Shown: positions 42,539 through 52,580 of the stretch, in pieces
How positions within the stretch are numbered: the first letter of the stretch is position 1
Layout of the letters: every line of letters begins with the position of its first letter
Notes under the pieces: generated by a model
What the model was told of the DNA's origin: nothing
Seen by the model: the letters and a program-made list of their open reading frames with translations, nothing else
Database searches by the model: none
NCBI GenBank assembly: GCA_964371025.1
Contig: CAYJKH010000001.1
Span: 124,001-188,000 of the forward strand
Direction of reading: 5' to 3'
DNA length: 64,000 nt
Source: CAYJDP01 sp964371025
GTDB lineage: Bacteria > Bacillota_I > Bacilli_A > RF39 > UBA660
Made by a program: the position numbers and the translations under genes

Positions 42539-43909
42539 ATGGACTTAGTAGATATAAAAAAAGAAATGATAGGACAAGAAATTACTATTTCAGGATGGAT
42601 AAAAAATCATAGAAAACAAAGTGAATTTGCATTTATTACAATGAATGATGGGACTAGAATAGAACCGTTACAAGTAGTATATGATAAAAGTTTAGATGAC
42701 TTTACTTTAATTAATAAATTTCACATTGGATCATCAATTGAAGTAAAAGGAATTGTAAAAGAAAGTTTAGGTCAAGGACAATCAATTGAATTAATAGCAA
42801 ATAGTATTAAACTTTTGGGAGATTCACCAGAAGATTATCCACTACAACCAAAAAGACATTCAAATGAGTTCTTAAGATCAATTGCTCATTTAAGACCACG
42901 TACTAATTTATATAATGCAATATTTTCAATAAGAAGTAAAACTTCATTTGCAATTCATGAATATTTTACAAGTAATAATTATGTCTATGTTCATACACCT
43001 TTACTTACAACAGCTGATTGTGAAGGAGAAAATCAAATGTTTAAAGTAACAACACTTGATATGGATAATCTACCTTTAACAAAAGAAAAAAAAGTAGATA
43101 TGAGTAAGGATTTATTTAATAAAAAAACTTATATTACAGGGACTGGACAATTACATGGTGAAACATTTGCTCATGGATTTAAAAAAATATATACATTTGG
43201 ACCAACATTTAGAACAGAAAACTCAAATACTAAAATTCATGCTAATGAGTTTTGGATGATTGAACCAGAAATTTGTTTTTGTGATTTAGAGGGTTTAATG
43301 GATATTGAAGAAGATATGTTAAAGTATGTTGTTAATTATATTTTAACTAACGCAAAGGACGAAATAGAATTTTTGAATAAATTTGTTGATAAAACATTGA
43401 AAGAAAAGCTTGAAAACTTAGTAAATTCCAACTTTGTTAGAATAAACCATAGTGAAGTAGTAGACTTATTACTAAAAGCATCAAATAAATGGGAGTTTAT
43501 ACCAGAGTATGATGGGGATTTAGCAAAAGAACATGAAAAATATATATGTGAACATTTTAATAGTCCAGTATTTGTTACAAATTGGCCTAAAGATATAAAA
43601 GCATATTATATGAAAGAAAATGATGATCAAAAAACTGTTGCAGCAGTAGATTTATTAGTACCTGGTGTAGGAGAATTAATGGGTGGATCACAAAGAGAAG
43701 AACGATATGATGTATTAAAGGCGAGAATGGAGCATTTAGGCTTTTCTCCGGATGATATAAAATGGTACTTTGATTTAAGAAAGTATGGAACAACTATTCA
43801 CTCTGGATTTGGACTTGGGTTTGAAAGATTACTTATGTATTTAACAGGAATGGAAAATATAAGAGATGTTATACCTTTCCCAAGAACTCCAGGAAACTGT
43901 GATTATTAA
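42539..43909 (+). CDS. asnS: Asparaginyl-tRNA synthetase
   Basis: The 456-residue class IIb synthetase has an N-terminal OB-fold anticodon-binding domain (ISGWIKNHRKQSEFAFITMNDGT), LRPRTNLYNAIFSIRSKTSFAIHEYF, motif 2 FGPTFRTENSNTKIHANEFWMIEPE, and motif 3 GFGLGFERLLMYLTGMENIRDVIPFPRTPGNCDY. The PRTPGN ending and the absence of the extra AspRS domain identify AsnRS. It charges tRNA-Asn directly in the cytoplasm. ldh starts 9 nt downstream and may share the transcript. Confidence 0.97.
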   Translation: MDLVDIKKEMIGQEITISGWIKNHRKQSEFAFITMNDGTRIEPLQVVYDKSLDDFTLINKFHIGSSIEVKGIVKESLGQGQSIELIANSIKLLGDSPEDYPLQPKRHSNEFLRSIAHLRPRTNLYNAIFSIRSKTSFAIHEYFTSNNYVYVHTPLLTTADCEGENQMFKVTTLDMDNLPLTKEKKVDMSKDLFNKKTYITGTGQLHGETFAHGFKKIYTFGPTFRTENSNTKIHANEFWMIEPEICFCDLEGLMDIEEDMLKYVVNYILTNAKDEIEFLNKFVDKTLKEKLENLVNSNFVRINHSEVVDLLLKASNKWEFIPEYDGDLAKEHEKYICEHFNSPVFVTNWPKDIKAYYMKENDDQKTVAAVDLLVPGVGELMGGSQREERYDVLKARMEHLGFSPDDIKWYFDLRKYGTTIHSGFGLGFERLLMYLTGMENIRDVIPFPRTPGNCDY

Positions 43910-43918
43910 GGAGAATTT

Positions 43919-44827
43919 ATGAATAATAAAGTAGTATTAATCGGGTGTGGTAACGTTGGTATGAGTTATGCATATGGACTTGTTAATCAAAAAACATATG
44001 TAAATGAGCTAGTATTAATAGATATAGATGAGAAAAGAGTAGAGGGAGAAGTCATGGATTTAAACCACTGTCTTCCTTTTGCTCCAAGTAAATTAACGAT
44101 AAAAAAAGGAGATTATTCAGATTGTAAAGATGCTAGTCTAGTTTGTATTTCAGCTGGAGCAAGTCAAAATCCTGGAGAAACTCGTATGGATTTAATTAAT
44201 AAGAATGCTGTTATTTTTAGAAAAATAATTAAAGATGTTATGAATAATGGATTTAATGGGATATTTTTAGTAGCAACTAACCCTCTTGATATAATGACTT
44301 ATATTACTTGGAAAGAATCAGGTTTACCTCAATCAAAAGTTATTGGTAGTGGGACTAGCCTAGATACGGCAAGACTTAGACATATGATTGGAGAAAAAAC
44401 AAATATATCTCCTAAAAGTATAAATGCTTATGTAATAGGAGAACATGGAGATAGTGAATTCATTCCATGGAGTACTGTAAATATAGGAAGTCAAAAAATA
44501 ACGGATTTCTTAAATACCGATGAAATGGAAGAAATATATGTAAATGTTCGTGATGCAGCATATCATATAATAGATAGAAAAGGTTCAACTTATTATGGGA
44601 TAGGAATGTGTTTAGTAAAAATAACTAATGCTATCTTTGGAAATGAAAATAGTATTATGGCCTTATCATCATATGATAAAGAAAATGATGTATTTATCGG
44701 AGGGCCTTCAATTATTAATAGAGATGGATTAAGAGAAAGAATATTTGTATCTTTAAATAGCGAAGAAGAAACTAAATTGCAAAATTCAATAGATATTATA
44801 AAAGAAGCTATAAATAAAATAGATTAG
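43919..44827 (+). CDS. ldh: L-lactate dehydrogenase
   Basis: The 302-residue protein has the Rossmann motif GCGNVGMSYAYGL, an NAD-binding Asp (VLIDID), the substrate loop GASQNPGETRMDL with Gln83 (lactate specificity, as opposed to Arg in malate dehydrogenase), NPLDIMTYI, GTSLDTARLRH and the active site GEHGDSE with His176. It regenerates NAD+ by reducing pyruvate, indicating fermentative metabolism. It is 9 nt after asnS with a GGAG site, so the two are probably an operon. Confidence 0.94.
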   Translation: MNNKVVLIGCGNVGMSYAYGLVNQKTYVNELVLIDIDEKRVEGEVMDLNHCLPFAPSKLTIKKGDYSDCKDASLVCISAGASQNPGETRMDLINKNAVIFRKIIKDVMNNGFNGIFLVATNPLDIMTYITWKESGLPQSKVIGSGTSLDTARLRHMIGEKTNISPKSINAYVIGEHGDSEFIPWSTVNIGSQKITDFLNTDEMEEIYVNVRDAAYHIIDRKGSTYYGIGMCLVKITNAIFGNENSIMALSSYDKENDVFIGGPSIINRDGLRERIFVSLNSEEETKLQNSIDIIKEAINKID

Positions 44828-44837
44828 GGGTTAAATT

Positions 44838-45425
44838 ATGTATGATATAAAAAAAATTAAACGAGCAAAAATAAAAAATAGAATATATATAATAGTAATT
44901 ATTTTAATTGCATTAGTTTCAACATATTATATATATAATTATTTTGAAGTTGAAAGAAGTCATGAGTATTCGTCTGATTCATTGGAAATTACATATCATG
45001 AACCAACGGGAGAATCAATTGACTTAGATAAAGTAACACCAGTTACTGATTCGGTAGGACTTTCTTCAAAAGCATATACATTTTCTGTTAGAAATAATTT
45101 GACAACAAATGTATATTATAAAATTACTTTAGAAGACGATATAAAAAAGATAATGGAAGATAACTGTCAAGAAGAGTTAATGACAAAAGATATGATAAAA
45201 GTTTCTATTAGAGAAAATGATAATGATACTATGATTTATACATTAGAAGAGTTAACTGAAGGAGTGGTTTTAGAAACATCTAATAAGCCACTAGAAGAAA
45301 AAGAGTTTAGTATTAGAGTATGGAACCCAACTAAAAATGAAGAAGGATCAGGACGTGACTTACATTATCATGCTAATATAAAAATAGAAGAAACAGATAA
45401 ACCTTTAGTAAATGAGGTGGAGTAA
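44838..45425 (+). CDS. Hypothetical membrane-anchored protein
   Basis: The 195-residue protein has a basic N-terminus, one membrane segment (about 17-36) and an external beta-type domain (SLEITYHEPTGESIDLDKVTPVTDSVGLSSKAYTFSVRNN). Its ladder of short strands is like that in the other single-membrane-segment proteins of the window. A single Cys lies mid-domain. Its last base overlaps the first base of the DUF177 gene. No family recognised. Confidence 0.7.
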   Translation: MYDIKKIKRAKIKNRIYIIVIILIALVSTYYIYNYFEVERSHEYSSDSLEITYHEPTGESIDLDKVTPVTDSVGLSSKAYTFSVRNNLTTNVYYKITLEDDIKKIMEDNCQEELMTKDMIKVSIRENDNDTMIYTLEELTEGVVLETSNKPLEEKEFSIRVWNPTKNEEGSGRDLHYHANIKIEETDKPLVNEVE

Positions 45426-45895
45426 TGGAAATAAATTTAATACCACTCTTAAATGAATTAGTTAAAGAGATAAAATTAGATGAAAAAATAGAACTACCAA
45501 CTTTTTACTATGATATGTTGGAAGAATTAAAGGAAGTTAATAACTTAAGTGTAAATGGTCTTTTAACGATGGATTTAGAGGGGAATATTACCTTTAAAGG
45601 AGAAATAGAAGCAGACTTAATATTATATGATTCTATCTCACTAGACCCAGTTAAATACCCAATTTCCGTAAAATATGACGATATTATTGAAGAAAGTTGT
45701 AAGAAAAACGAAAATACACTTGATATTTTTGAGTTTTTATGGGAAAATATTGTTCTAGAGGTTCCCTTACAGTTTACTAAGGTTCTGGATCTCAGTAAAT
45801 ATAACGGGGATGGATGGAAATTATTTAGTGAAGAAGAAATTAAACTTCAAAATAACCCATTCGCACAGTTATCAAATGATTTAAAAAAGGAGTGA
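45425..45895 (+). CDS. DUF177 (YceD-like) protein
   Basis: The 156-residue acidic protein lies immediately before rpmF, the conserved place of DUF177/YceD. The middle motif LSVNGLLTMDLEGNITFKGEIEADLILYDSISLDPVKYPI matches the family's characteristic V.G.L..D..G.I...G.....L.. pattern, although cysteines usual in the family are missing there. YceD family members are linked to ribosomal RNA metabolism and L32 expression; the molecular role is unsettled. Ends in TGA, 4 nt before rpmF. Confidence 0.82.
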   Translation: MEINLIPLLNELVKEIKLDEKIELPTFYYDMLEELKEVNNLSVNGLLTMDLEGNITFKGEIEADLILYDSISLDPVKYPISVKYDDIIEESCKKNENTLDIFEFLWENIVLEVPLQFTKVLDLSKYNGDGWKLFSEEEIKLQNNPFAQLSNDLKKE

Positions 45896-45899
45896 TACA

Positions 45900-46106
45900 A
45901 TGATGAATTTAGATATTCAATTATTCGCAGTACCTTTTCGTAAAGTTTCTAAAACAAGAAAAAGAATGAGAAGAAGTCATAATGCTATGGAAGTTCCAGG
46001 AATGACAAAATGTCCTAGTTGTAAAGAAGTTATTAAACCTCATAGAGTTTGTCCAAAATGTGGAATGTACAAAGGTAAAACTGTAGTTACAAAAGAAGAA
46101 AAATAA
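45900..46106 (+). CDS. rpmF: Ribosomal protein L32 with unusual N-terminal extension
   Basis: The 68-residue protein is a zinc-ribbon L32: PFRKVSKTRKRMRRSH, then CPSC (38-41) and CPKC (51-54) with KPHRV and MYKGK. Normal Firmicutes L32 starts MAVPFRRTSKT; here it starts MMNLDIQLFAVPFRKVSKT, adding nine residues before the Ala. No ATG, GTG or TTG exists between the extension and AVPFR, and AAGGAG at 45887-45892 is spaced 7 nt from the ATG at 45900, so the extension is translated. It resembles the cleaved LNLQFF leader of Firmicutes L27. Confidence 0.95.
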   Translation: MMNLDIQLFAVPFRKVSKTRKRMRRSHNAMEVPGMTKCPSCKEVIKPHRVCPKCGMYKGKTVVTKEEK

Positions 46107-46108
46107 AC

Positions 46109-46136
46109 AAGATAAGCAATGCTTATCTTTTTATTT
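46109..46136 (+). terminator. Terminator after rpmF
   Basis: AAGATAAGC (46109-46117) pairs with GCTTATCTT (46121-46129) around AAT, followed by Ts. Confidence 0.85.
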
Positions 46137-46138
46137 TA

Positions 46139-46147
46139 TGCTATACT
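46139..46147 (+). promoter_or_regulatory. Extended -10 promoter of addB
   Basis: TGCTATACT (TATACT at 46142-46147), 20 nt before the addB ATG. Confidence 0.55.
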
Positions 46148-46166
46148 TAAAAAGTAGGTGATAAGT

Positions 46167-48488
46167 ATGTTTGAAAAGTATAAAGATGAAGAAATTTTAA
46201 TAATAGCTCCTAATGCTACTAAATTAGATATATTAAAAGATATGCCTTTAGTAAATGTAAAGTTTATGACAATCGAAGAATTTATGAGTAACTATTATTT
46301 TGATTATAGTAATAATGCAATTGATTATTTAATGACAACATATAAATATCATATAGATGTCGCAAAAGTTATTATTAAAAATTTATATGATATTTCTATT
46401 AATAAAGAATATAAAAGTGATAAGTTAAATTTATTAAAAAAAATAAAACTAGATTTATTAAATAATAATTTACTAATTATAAATAATAATTTCAAAACAT
46501 ATTTAACTTCAAAAAAAATAATAGTCAAAAATTATTATCGATTAGAGAAATATATATATGATGATTTAATTAGTTTAAACGCTGATATAAAAAAGATAAA
46601 TAAAAGTACTATTAATAATACAATTATAAGAACCAATACTTTAGAAGAAGAGATAGTATTTATTGCTCTTGAAATAATAAAACTATTAAAAAAGGGTATA
46701 AATATAAATAATATATACTTAACTAATGTTTTAGATAGTGATTATTATACATTGAAAAAAGTATTTAAGTACTTTAATATTCCTCTTACTTTAAACTCAA
46801 CTTCTTCAATATATGGAACTACAATTGTAAATAATTATTTAAGTAATAATTATCTAGATTTAACTAAAAATGATAAAATTACAAAGAAATTAGTAAATGT
46901 AATAAACTCTTTAGTAGAGGTAAGTGATTCTATTAATTATAAAGCATTTTTAAAAGATAAGTTAAAGACTACTAAAACTAGTAGTTTAAAATTAATTAAT
47001 TCTGTAAATATAGTTGATCTACTGGAAAAAAACTTTACTAAGGAAGATTATGTTTTTTGTATGGGAGTTAATCAAGATATATTACCAATTACTTATAAAG
47101 ATGAAGATTATATAACAGATAGTATAAAAGATGAAATTAATTATTATGATACTAATTATAAAAATATAAATGAAAAGAAAGTTATAAAATATGTTTTATC
47201 AAATATTAATAATTTAACATTAAGTTATAGATTAAAAGACAGTTTTTCTACTTATTTAAAATCAAGTATTATTAATGAACTAAATTTAGAAGAGAAAATC
47301 TTTTCATTTAATGATTATAAATATTCAAATATATATAATAAGTTATTATTATCATCATCTTTTGATAACTATTACAAGTATAATCATATAGATAAAAGTA
47401 TCACAAATTTATATGCTACATATCATAATATCCCTTATAATACTTACTCTAATCAGTATAATAAGATAAATAGCAATAAGTTAAAAGAATATATAAAAAA
47501 ACCATTTAAGCTTAGTTATACTAGTATAAATAGTTATAATAAATGTCGTTTTAGTTTTTATATAAAAAATATCTTGAAAATAGACAAATATAATGAAACA
47601 TTTAGTACTTTAATAGGGAATTTATTTCATTTTATAGCAACTAGTATTAATAAAGATAATTTTAATTTTAACCAAGAATGGGATAAGTATTTAGAAGATA
47701 AAACTTTATCTATAAAAGAGGTAGTTTTATTAGAAAATCTTAAATTACCATTAAAAAAAAGTATTGATACTATTTTTGAACAACAATCATTATCGAAGTA
47801 TAATGATTACTTATATGAAAAAACATTTAATATAAATTTAGATAATGAAATAGATTCAATATTTACGGGGAATATCGATAAAATTATTTTAAGAAAAAAT
47901 GTTAGTGATACATACTTTTCTTTAATAGATTATAAAACAGGAGGAGTTAATACTTCAATTTTAAATATGAAATATGGACTTGATTTACAACTACCAAGTT
48001 ATTTATATTTAATGTCTAGTCAAAAAGAATTTACTTCTCCTATATTCACGGGAATGTATTATCAAAGAGTTTTATATCCTAAAATTAAGTTTGATAAGAA
48101 AAAAAGTGTTGAAGACATTATAAAAGATAATTTAAAACTAAATGGGTATTCAACAACTGATCAAGAAGAATTAGAAAAATATGATACTTCTTATAATAAT
48201 AGTGTAATGATAAAAAGTATGAAAACTAAAAAAACGGGAGAGTTTTATCATTATACAAAAACTTTAAATGAAGAAGATATTTATAATATTATTAAATATG
48301 TAGAAAAAATAATTTGCGATAACTTAAATACTATCCTTGATGCTGATTTTAGAGTTAATCCTAAAAGTATGGATAGTAAAAATATATCATGCGAATACTG
48401 TAATTTTAAAGATATCTGTTATATGAATAGTAATGATTTAGAATATTTAGATAAAGTAGAAGATTTAGAGTATTTAAAGGAGGCCTAA
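46167..48488 (+). CDS. addB: AddB-like helicase/nuclease subunit
   Basis: The 773-residue protein is a reduced AddB (usual length about 1150). The C-terminal RecB-type nuclease is clear: FKLSYTSINSYNKCRFSFYIKNIL with the first Fe-S cysteine, GNLFHFIATS, TGNIDKI and LIDYKTGG as the active-site Asp and Asp-x-Lys, and CEYCNFKDIC for the other three Fe-S cysteines. The N-terminal half is divergent, without an obvious Walker A, consistent with AddB serving as scaffold and Chi-recognition subunit. ATG 46167 follows a TAGGTGAT site; GTG 46158 lies inside it. addA follows after 1 nt. Confidence 0.88.
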   Translation: MFEKYKDEEILIIAPNATKLDILKDMPLVNVKFMTIEEFMSNYYFDYSNNAIDYLMTTYKYHIDVAKVIIKNLYDISINKEYKSDKLNLLKKIKLDLLNNNLLIINNNFKTYLTSKKIIVKNYYRLEKYIYDDLISLNADIKKINKSTINNTIIRTNTLEEEIVFIALEIIKLLKKGININNIYLTNVLDSDYYTLKKVFKYFNIPLTLNSTSSIYGTTIVNNYLSNNYLDLTKNDKITKKLVNVINSLVEVSDSINYKAFLKDKLKTTKTSSLKLINSVNIVDLLEKNFTKEDYVFCMGVNQDILPITYKDEDYITDSIKDEINYYDTNYKNINEKKVIKYVLSNINNLTLSYRLKDSFSTYLKSSIINELNLEEKIFSFNDYKYSNIYNKLLLSSSFDNYYKYNHIDKSITNLYATYHNIPYNTYSNQYNKINSNKLKEYIKKPFKLSYTSINSYNKCRFSFYIKNILKIDKYNETFSTLIGNLFHFIATSINKDNFNFNQEWDKYLEDKTLSIKEVVLLENLKLPLKKSIDTIFEQQSLSKYNDYLYEKTFNINLDNEIDSIFTGNIDKIILRKNVSDTYFSLIDYKTGGVNTSILNMKYGLDLQLPSYLYLMSSQKEFTSPIFTGMYYQRVLYPKIKFDKKKSVEDIIKDNLKLNGYSTTDQEELEKYDTSYNNSVMIKSMKTKKTGEFYHYTKTLNEEDIYNIIKYVEKIICDNLNTILDADFRVNPKSMDSKNISCEYCNFKDICYMNSNDLEYLDKVEDLEYLKEA

Positions 48489-48489
48489 T

Positions 48490-51400
48490 ATGAAACCAAT
48501 TTGGACAGATGAACAGTTAAGAGCAATAAATGAAGACAATTCAAATATTATTATTAGTGCTGGTGCTGGAAGTGGAAAAACTGCTGTTTTAAGTGAGAGA
48601 GTTCTTCGTAAAATAAAAGAAAATGTTAAAATAAATCAGTTATTAATATTAACTTTTACAAATGCTGCTGCAAAAGAAATGAAAGATAGAATAAGAAGAA
48701 AACTAATTGAAAATAATTATATAGAAGATGTTAATTTAATTGATTCAGCTTATATTACAACATTTGATTCTTTTGCCTTGTCAGTTGTAAAAAAATATCA
48801 TACTAATTTAAATATTACAAATAAAATCGAAATAACAGATTTTAGTATTATAGCAATTAAAAAAAATGAGATTATTAATAATATATTTGCAGAATATTAT
48901 CAAAAAAAAGATTTAAAGTTTTTAAATTTAATAAAGAACTTTTGTGTAAAAGACGATAAGAAATTAATTGAAAATATTATTAATATAAGTAATCAATTAG
49001 ATATGAAATATAAAAAAGATATTTATTTAGAAGAGTATTTTTCAAATTATTTAAATGATGATTTTATAAAAGAAAAAATAAAAGAATACTTTTTCATTAT
49101 AAAAAACTTAATAAATGAATTAGAAGGAATAACTGAAGAATTATCTAATTATATAACAAGTGAAGAATATGAAAAATTATATAATTCCCACCTTCCTTGG
49201 TATAGTGCATCTTCATATGATGAAATAGTTAAATTGTCTTTTGATACTGTAAGACTTAAAACAGAAGATAGTGATGCAATTAAACTAAAAGAAAAAATAA
49301 AAAAGATTAAAAATAAAATAGATGATTATATAAATTTTGTTAGTGAAGAAGAAATATATAATGAACTGCTAAGTACAAAAGATAATGTAGAAGTAATAAT
49401 TAAAATTTTACAAGAATTAGAAATTCGCCTAAATATTTATAAACAAGAAGAGAGTGTATATAGTTTTAATGATATATCTTTAATGGCTATAAAAGTAGTA
49501 GAAGAAAACTTAGAAATTAAAGAAGAGTTAACTAATAAATTTAATGAAATTATGATTGATGAATATCAAGATACTAATGATATTGGAGAATATTTTATAT
49601 CATTAATTACTAAGAATAATTTATATATGGTTGGAGATATAAAACAATCAATATATAGATTTAGAAATGCTAATCCTTATATATTTAAAAATAAATATGA
49701 TAAATATTCTCTACTTGAAGGTGGAAAAAAGATTGATTTAAATAAAAATTTTAGATCAAGAGATAAAGTATTAGATAATATAAATAACTTATTTGATTAT
49801 TTAATGGATGATAATCTAGGAGGAGCTAAATATAGAGAAGAACACCAAATGATATTTGGAAATAAAACTTATATTAATGAAGGATTAACTGAACAAGATT
49901 ACGATTTAAGTATCTATAATTATACTCCTAGTAAAGAATGTACTAATGCTGAAAAAGAAATATTTATAATCGGGGAAGATATTAAGCAAAAGATAAATGA
50001 TAAATTTTTAATCTTTAATAAAAGTAATAAAGAACTTCGAGAAGTTAAATATAGTGACTTTGTTATTTTAATTGATCGTAAAACTGATTTTGATTTATAT
50101 AAGAAAATATTTGAGTATTTAAATATTCCAATTAACTTAGAAAAAAGTGAAGAAATTAAACAAGATAATGATATATTACTGATAAAAAATATTGTTACTT
50201 TAGCTAATTTAATTAAAAGTAATACATATGATATAGACTTTAAGTATTGTTTTATATCAGTTGCTAGAAGTTTCTTATTTAATTATACGGATGATGAAAT
50301 ATTTAATTATTTTTATACAAATAACTTTAAAGAAAATGAAATATATGAAAAAACATTTAAATTAAGTTCATATATAGATGAATTATCTTCAAGTGAGTTT
50401 CTCTTGAAACTAGAAGAAATATTTGAATATGAGCTTAATTTGATTAAAATAGGAAGTATTAATTCTAATAGAAAAAGATTTGAATATTTTTATAACTTAA
50501 TTAGTGACATGGAGAAAAAAGGGGAGACTATTAATGACTTTATTAACTACTTAGATGTTATATTTAATGATAATAAAAAGATAGAATTTAAAACAAATGA
50601 AGAAAGTAGTAATAGTGTAACTTTAATGACTATTCATGCTTCTAAAGGATTAGAGTTTCCAATATGTTATTTTTCCGGATTTAAAAAAGAATTTATGTTT
50701 CAAGAATTAAAAGAAGATATCATCTATTCGAAAGAAGAAGGTATCATTCTACCATATTTTAATAAATATATAAAAAATACTATTTTAAAAGATATTTATA
50801 TAAATAAAACAAAACAAGAAGAAATAAGTGAAAAGATTAGACTATTATATGTAGCATTAACTAGAGCAGAAGAGAAAATGATTATAGTAACTCCTAATTT
50901 AGAAGATGATAATTTAAATATAAGTAGTTATGATAAAGTAAATTATAAATCATTTTATACAATGTTAAACTCTTTAAGTATTTATTTAAAAAAACATAAT
51001 ATATCAAAAGATGATGTATTAGTTACCAAAGATTATTTAAAAAATAATAGTAAAAAATTATTAAATGAAGTATCAAAAGATATAATTAATTTAGAAGAGA
51101 TAAATATAAAAGAAGAAGAAGTTCAAGAAAAAAGATATTCAAAAGATCAAATGAAATTAATATCCAAAGAAGAGGCTATCTTAATGAATAAAGGTAATCA
51201 AATCCATCAAGTACTAGAATTAATTGATTTTAAGAACCCAGACTTTGAAGATATGGAATTAGAGACTATTAATTTAGTAAAAGATTTTTTAAATCAAGAT
51301 ATAATAAAAAATAATATAAATGAAAATTTTTATAAAGAATACGAATTTATATATCAAGAAGATAATATAAATAAACATGGTATTATTGACTTATTAATTG

Positions 51401-51567
51401 AAAATAATAATCAAATAATTATAATCGATTATAAACTAAATAATATAAATGATGAAGCTTATATAAAACAGTTATATGGATATAAAGAATTTATAAAACA
51501 AAAAACTAATAAAGAGATTAAATGTTATTTATATTCAATCATAAAAAAAACCTTTTTAGAAATCTAA
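48490..51567 (+). CDS. addA: AddA helicase/nuclease subunit
   Basis: The 1025-residue UvrD-family helicase has WTDEQLRAINEDNSNIIISAGAGSGKT (Walker A 24-31), LLILTFTNAAAKEMKDRI, MIDEYQDTND (Walker B), MVGDIKQSIYRFRNANP, LNKNFRSRDKVLDNI, TIHASKGLEFPICYF and LLYVALTRAEEKM. The C-terminal nuclease has IHQVLE, HGIIDLLIE and IIIIDYKLN. AddAB processes double-strand ends for recombination. It is shorter than typical AddA (about 1200). The last codons form part of the terminator stem. Confidence 0.95.
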   Translation: MKPIWTDEQLRAINEDNSNIIISAGAGSGKTAVLSERVLRKIKENVKINQLLILTFTNAAAKEMKDRIRRKLIENNYIEDVNLIDSAYITTFDSFALSVVKKYHTNLNITNKIEITDFSIIAIKKNEIINNIFAEYYQKKDLKFLNLIKNFCVKDDKKLIENIINISNQLDMKYKKDIYLEEYFSNYLNDDFIKEKIKEYFFIIKNLINELEGITEELSNYITSEEYEKLYNSHLPWYSASSYDEIVKLSFDTVRLKTEDSDAIKLKEKIKKIKNKIDDYINFVSEEEIYNELLSTKDNVEVIIKILQELEIRLNIYKQEESVYSFNDISLMAIKVVEENLEIKEELTNKFNEIMIDEYQDTNDIGEYFISLITKNNLYMVGDIKQSIYRFRNANPYIFKNKYDKYSLLEGGKKIDLNKNFRSRDKVLDNINNLFDYLMDDNLGGAKYREEHQMIFGNKTYINEGLTEQDYDLSIYNYTPSKECTNAEKEIFIIGEDIKQKINDKFLIFNKSNKELREVKYSDFVILIDRKTDFDLYKKIFEYLNIPINLEKSEEIKQDNDILLIKNIVTLANLIKSNTYDIDFKYCFISVARSFLFNYTDDEIFNYFYTNNFKENEIYEKTFKLSSYIDELSSSEFLLKLEEIFEYELNLIKIGSINSNRKRFEYFYNLISDMEKKGETINDFINYLDVIFNDNKKIEFKTNEESSNSVTLMTIHASKGLEFPICYFSGFKKEFMFQELKEDIIYSKEEGIILPYFNKYIKNTILKDIYINKTKQEEISEKIRLLYVALTRAEEKMIIVTPNLEDDNLNISSYDKVNYKSFYTMLNSLSIYLKKHNISKDDVLVTKDYLKNNSKKLLNEVSKDIINLEEINIKEEEVQEKRYSKDQMKLISKEEAILMNKGNQIHQVLELIDFKNPDFEDMELETINLVKDFLNQDIIKNNINENFYKEYEFIYQEDNINKHGIIDLLIENNNQIIIIDYKLNNINDEAYIKQLYGYKEFIKQKTNKEIKCYLYSIIKKTFLEI

Positions 51568-51582
51568 AGAGGTTTTTCTTTA
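51545..51582. terminator. Bidirectional terminator between addA and the DUF285 genes
   Basis: AACCTTTTTAG (51549-51559) pairs with CTAAAGAGGTT (51564-51574, one G-U) around AAAT, with A-run and T-run arms. The stem includes the addA stop codon. Confidence 0.8.
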
Positions 51583-52557
51583 CTTAACTATTACTGTTAA
51601 TGTTGAAGGTTTATAATATAAGTCATCGATAACATTTTTCGCTTCGTTAGAATTAACATAAACAGTTTTAATCTCTTGACTATTGTAAAACATATAATTT
51701 GTATACGTTCCATATCCTATATATAAATCTGTTAAATCTAATTCCTTCATTGAAAAATAACTAAACATTTCTGACATATCAGTTACGTTGTATGTATCCC
51801 ATCCTGTGAAATTTAGCTCTTTGGCACTGCAGGCCATGAACATTTGTCGCATTTTAGTTACTTTTGAAGTATCAAAGGAAGATAGATCTAGGGAAGGAAT
51901 CATACTATTATGAAACATTGATTCCATACTAGTTACATTAGAGGTATCAAAAGCACTTAAATTTAAGTTACTAATTTTACTACTACCAAACATTCCGTTC
52001 ATTGTTGTAACATTGGAAGTATCAATAGTAGTTAAATTAGTCAAATTTCCTTCGTAATTAATAAACATATAATTCATATTTGTAGTAGCAGAAGTGTTAA
52101 AAACATTATTAAAATTAATATTACTCTTAAATCTGTTAAATAAGCGATTACAATTCTCATTCGCGCTTATTTTACCGTTAGCTTGTATCTTTAGAGTCAT
52201 GTTATCAATATATCCGATTATAGCACCATTTTGTTTTTCTGATAAATCAAAGTGATATTCATAATTTTCATAGTTAGTAGTTATTTTTTCTTCGAATATA
52301 ATATTATCGAAATTGTATATCATATTGTTTGTGTTTTGATCTATAAATATTTTGTTGAAATCATTTCCTGATAACATTACAGGAACATCGAGATTACTAT
52401 TTAATTCCTCATTGATAGTATTGTTTATATCATCATTTATCTTTCTATTAGTGGCCATAATACTAAGAGTAGAAATAATAACTATAACCATTATTATACT
52501 AATTCCATAAAGTAGAGTAGATACTGCGAAACCTTTATTTTTTAAAAATTTTTTCAT
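51580..52557 (-). CDS. DUF285 repeat surface protein with pilin-like leader (short paralogue)
   Basis: The 325-residue protein starts MKKFLKNKGFAVSTLLYGI, a basic leader, G|F junction and long hydrophobic helix like a class III (prepilin) signal but without Glu at +5. Residues about 125-290 hold six DUF285/BspA-type repeats of 25 residues with the DTSNVTxMxxMF core. DUF285 proteins are known in Mycoplasma and gut bacteria as surface, leucine-rich-repeat-like proteins. It follows the larger paralogue by 23 nt in one operon and shares a near-identical N-terminus with it. Confidence 0.82.
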   Translation of the reverse strand: MKKFLKNKGFAVSTLLYGISIIMVIVIISTLSIMATNRKINDDINNTINEELNSNLDVPVMLSGNDFNKIFIDQNTNNMIYNFDNIIFEEKITTNYENYEYHFDLSEKQNGAIIGYIDNMTLKIQANGKISANENCNRLFNRFKSNINFNNVFNTSATTNMNYMFINYEGNLTNLTTIDTSNVTTMNGMFGSSKISNLNLSAFDTSNVTSMESMFHNSMIPSLDLSSFDTSKVTKMRQMFMACSAKELNFTGWDTYNVTDMSEMFSYFSMKELDLTDLYIGYGTYTNYMFYNSQEIKTVYVNSNEAKNVIDDLYYKPSTLTVIVK

Positions 52558-52580
52558 ATATTTCTCCTTAAATATGGTAT

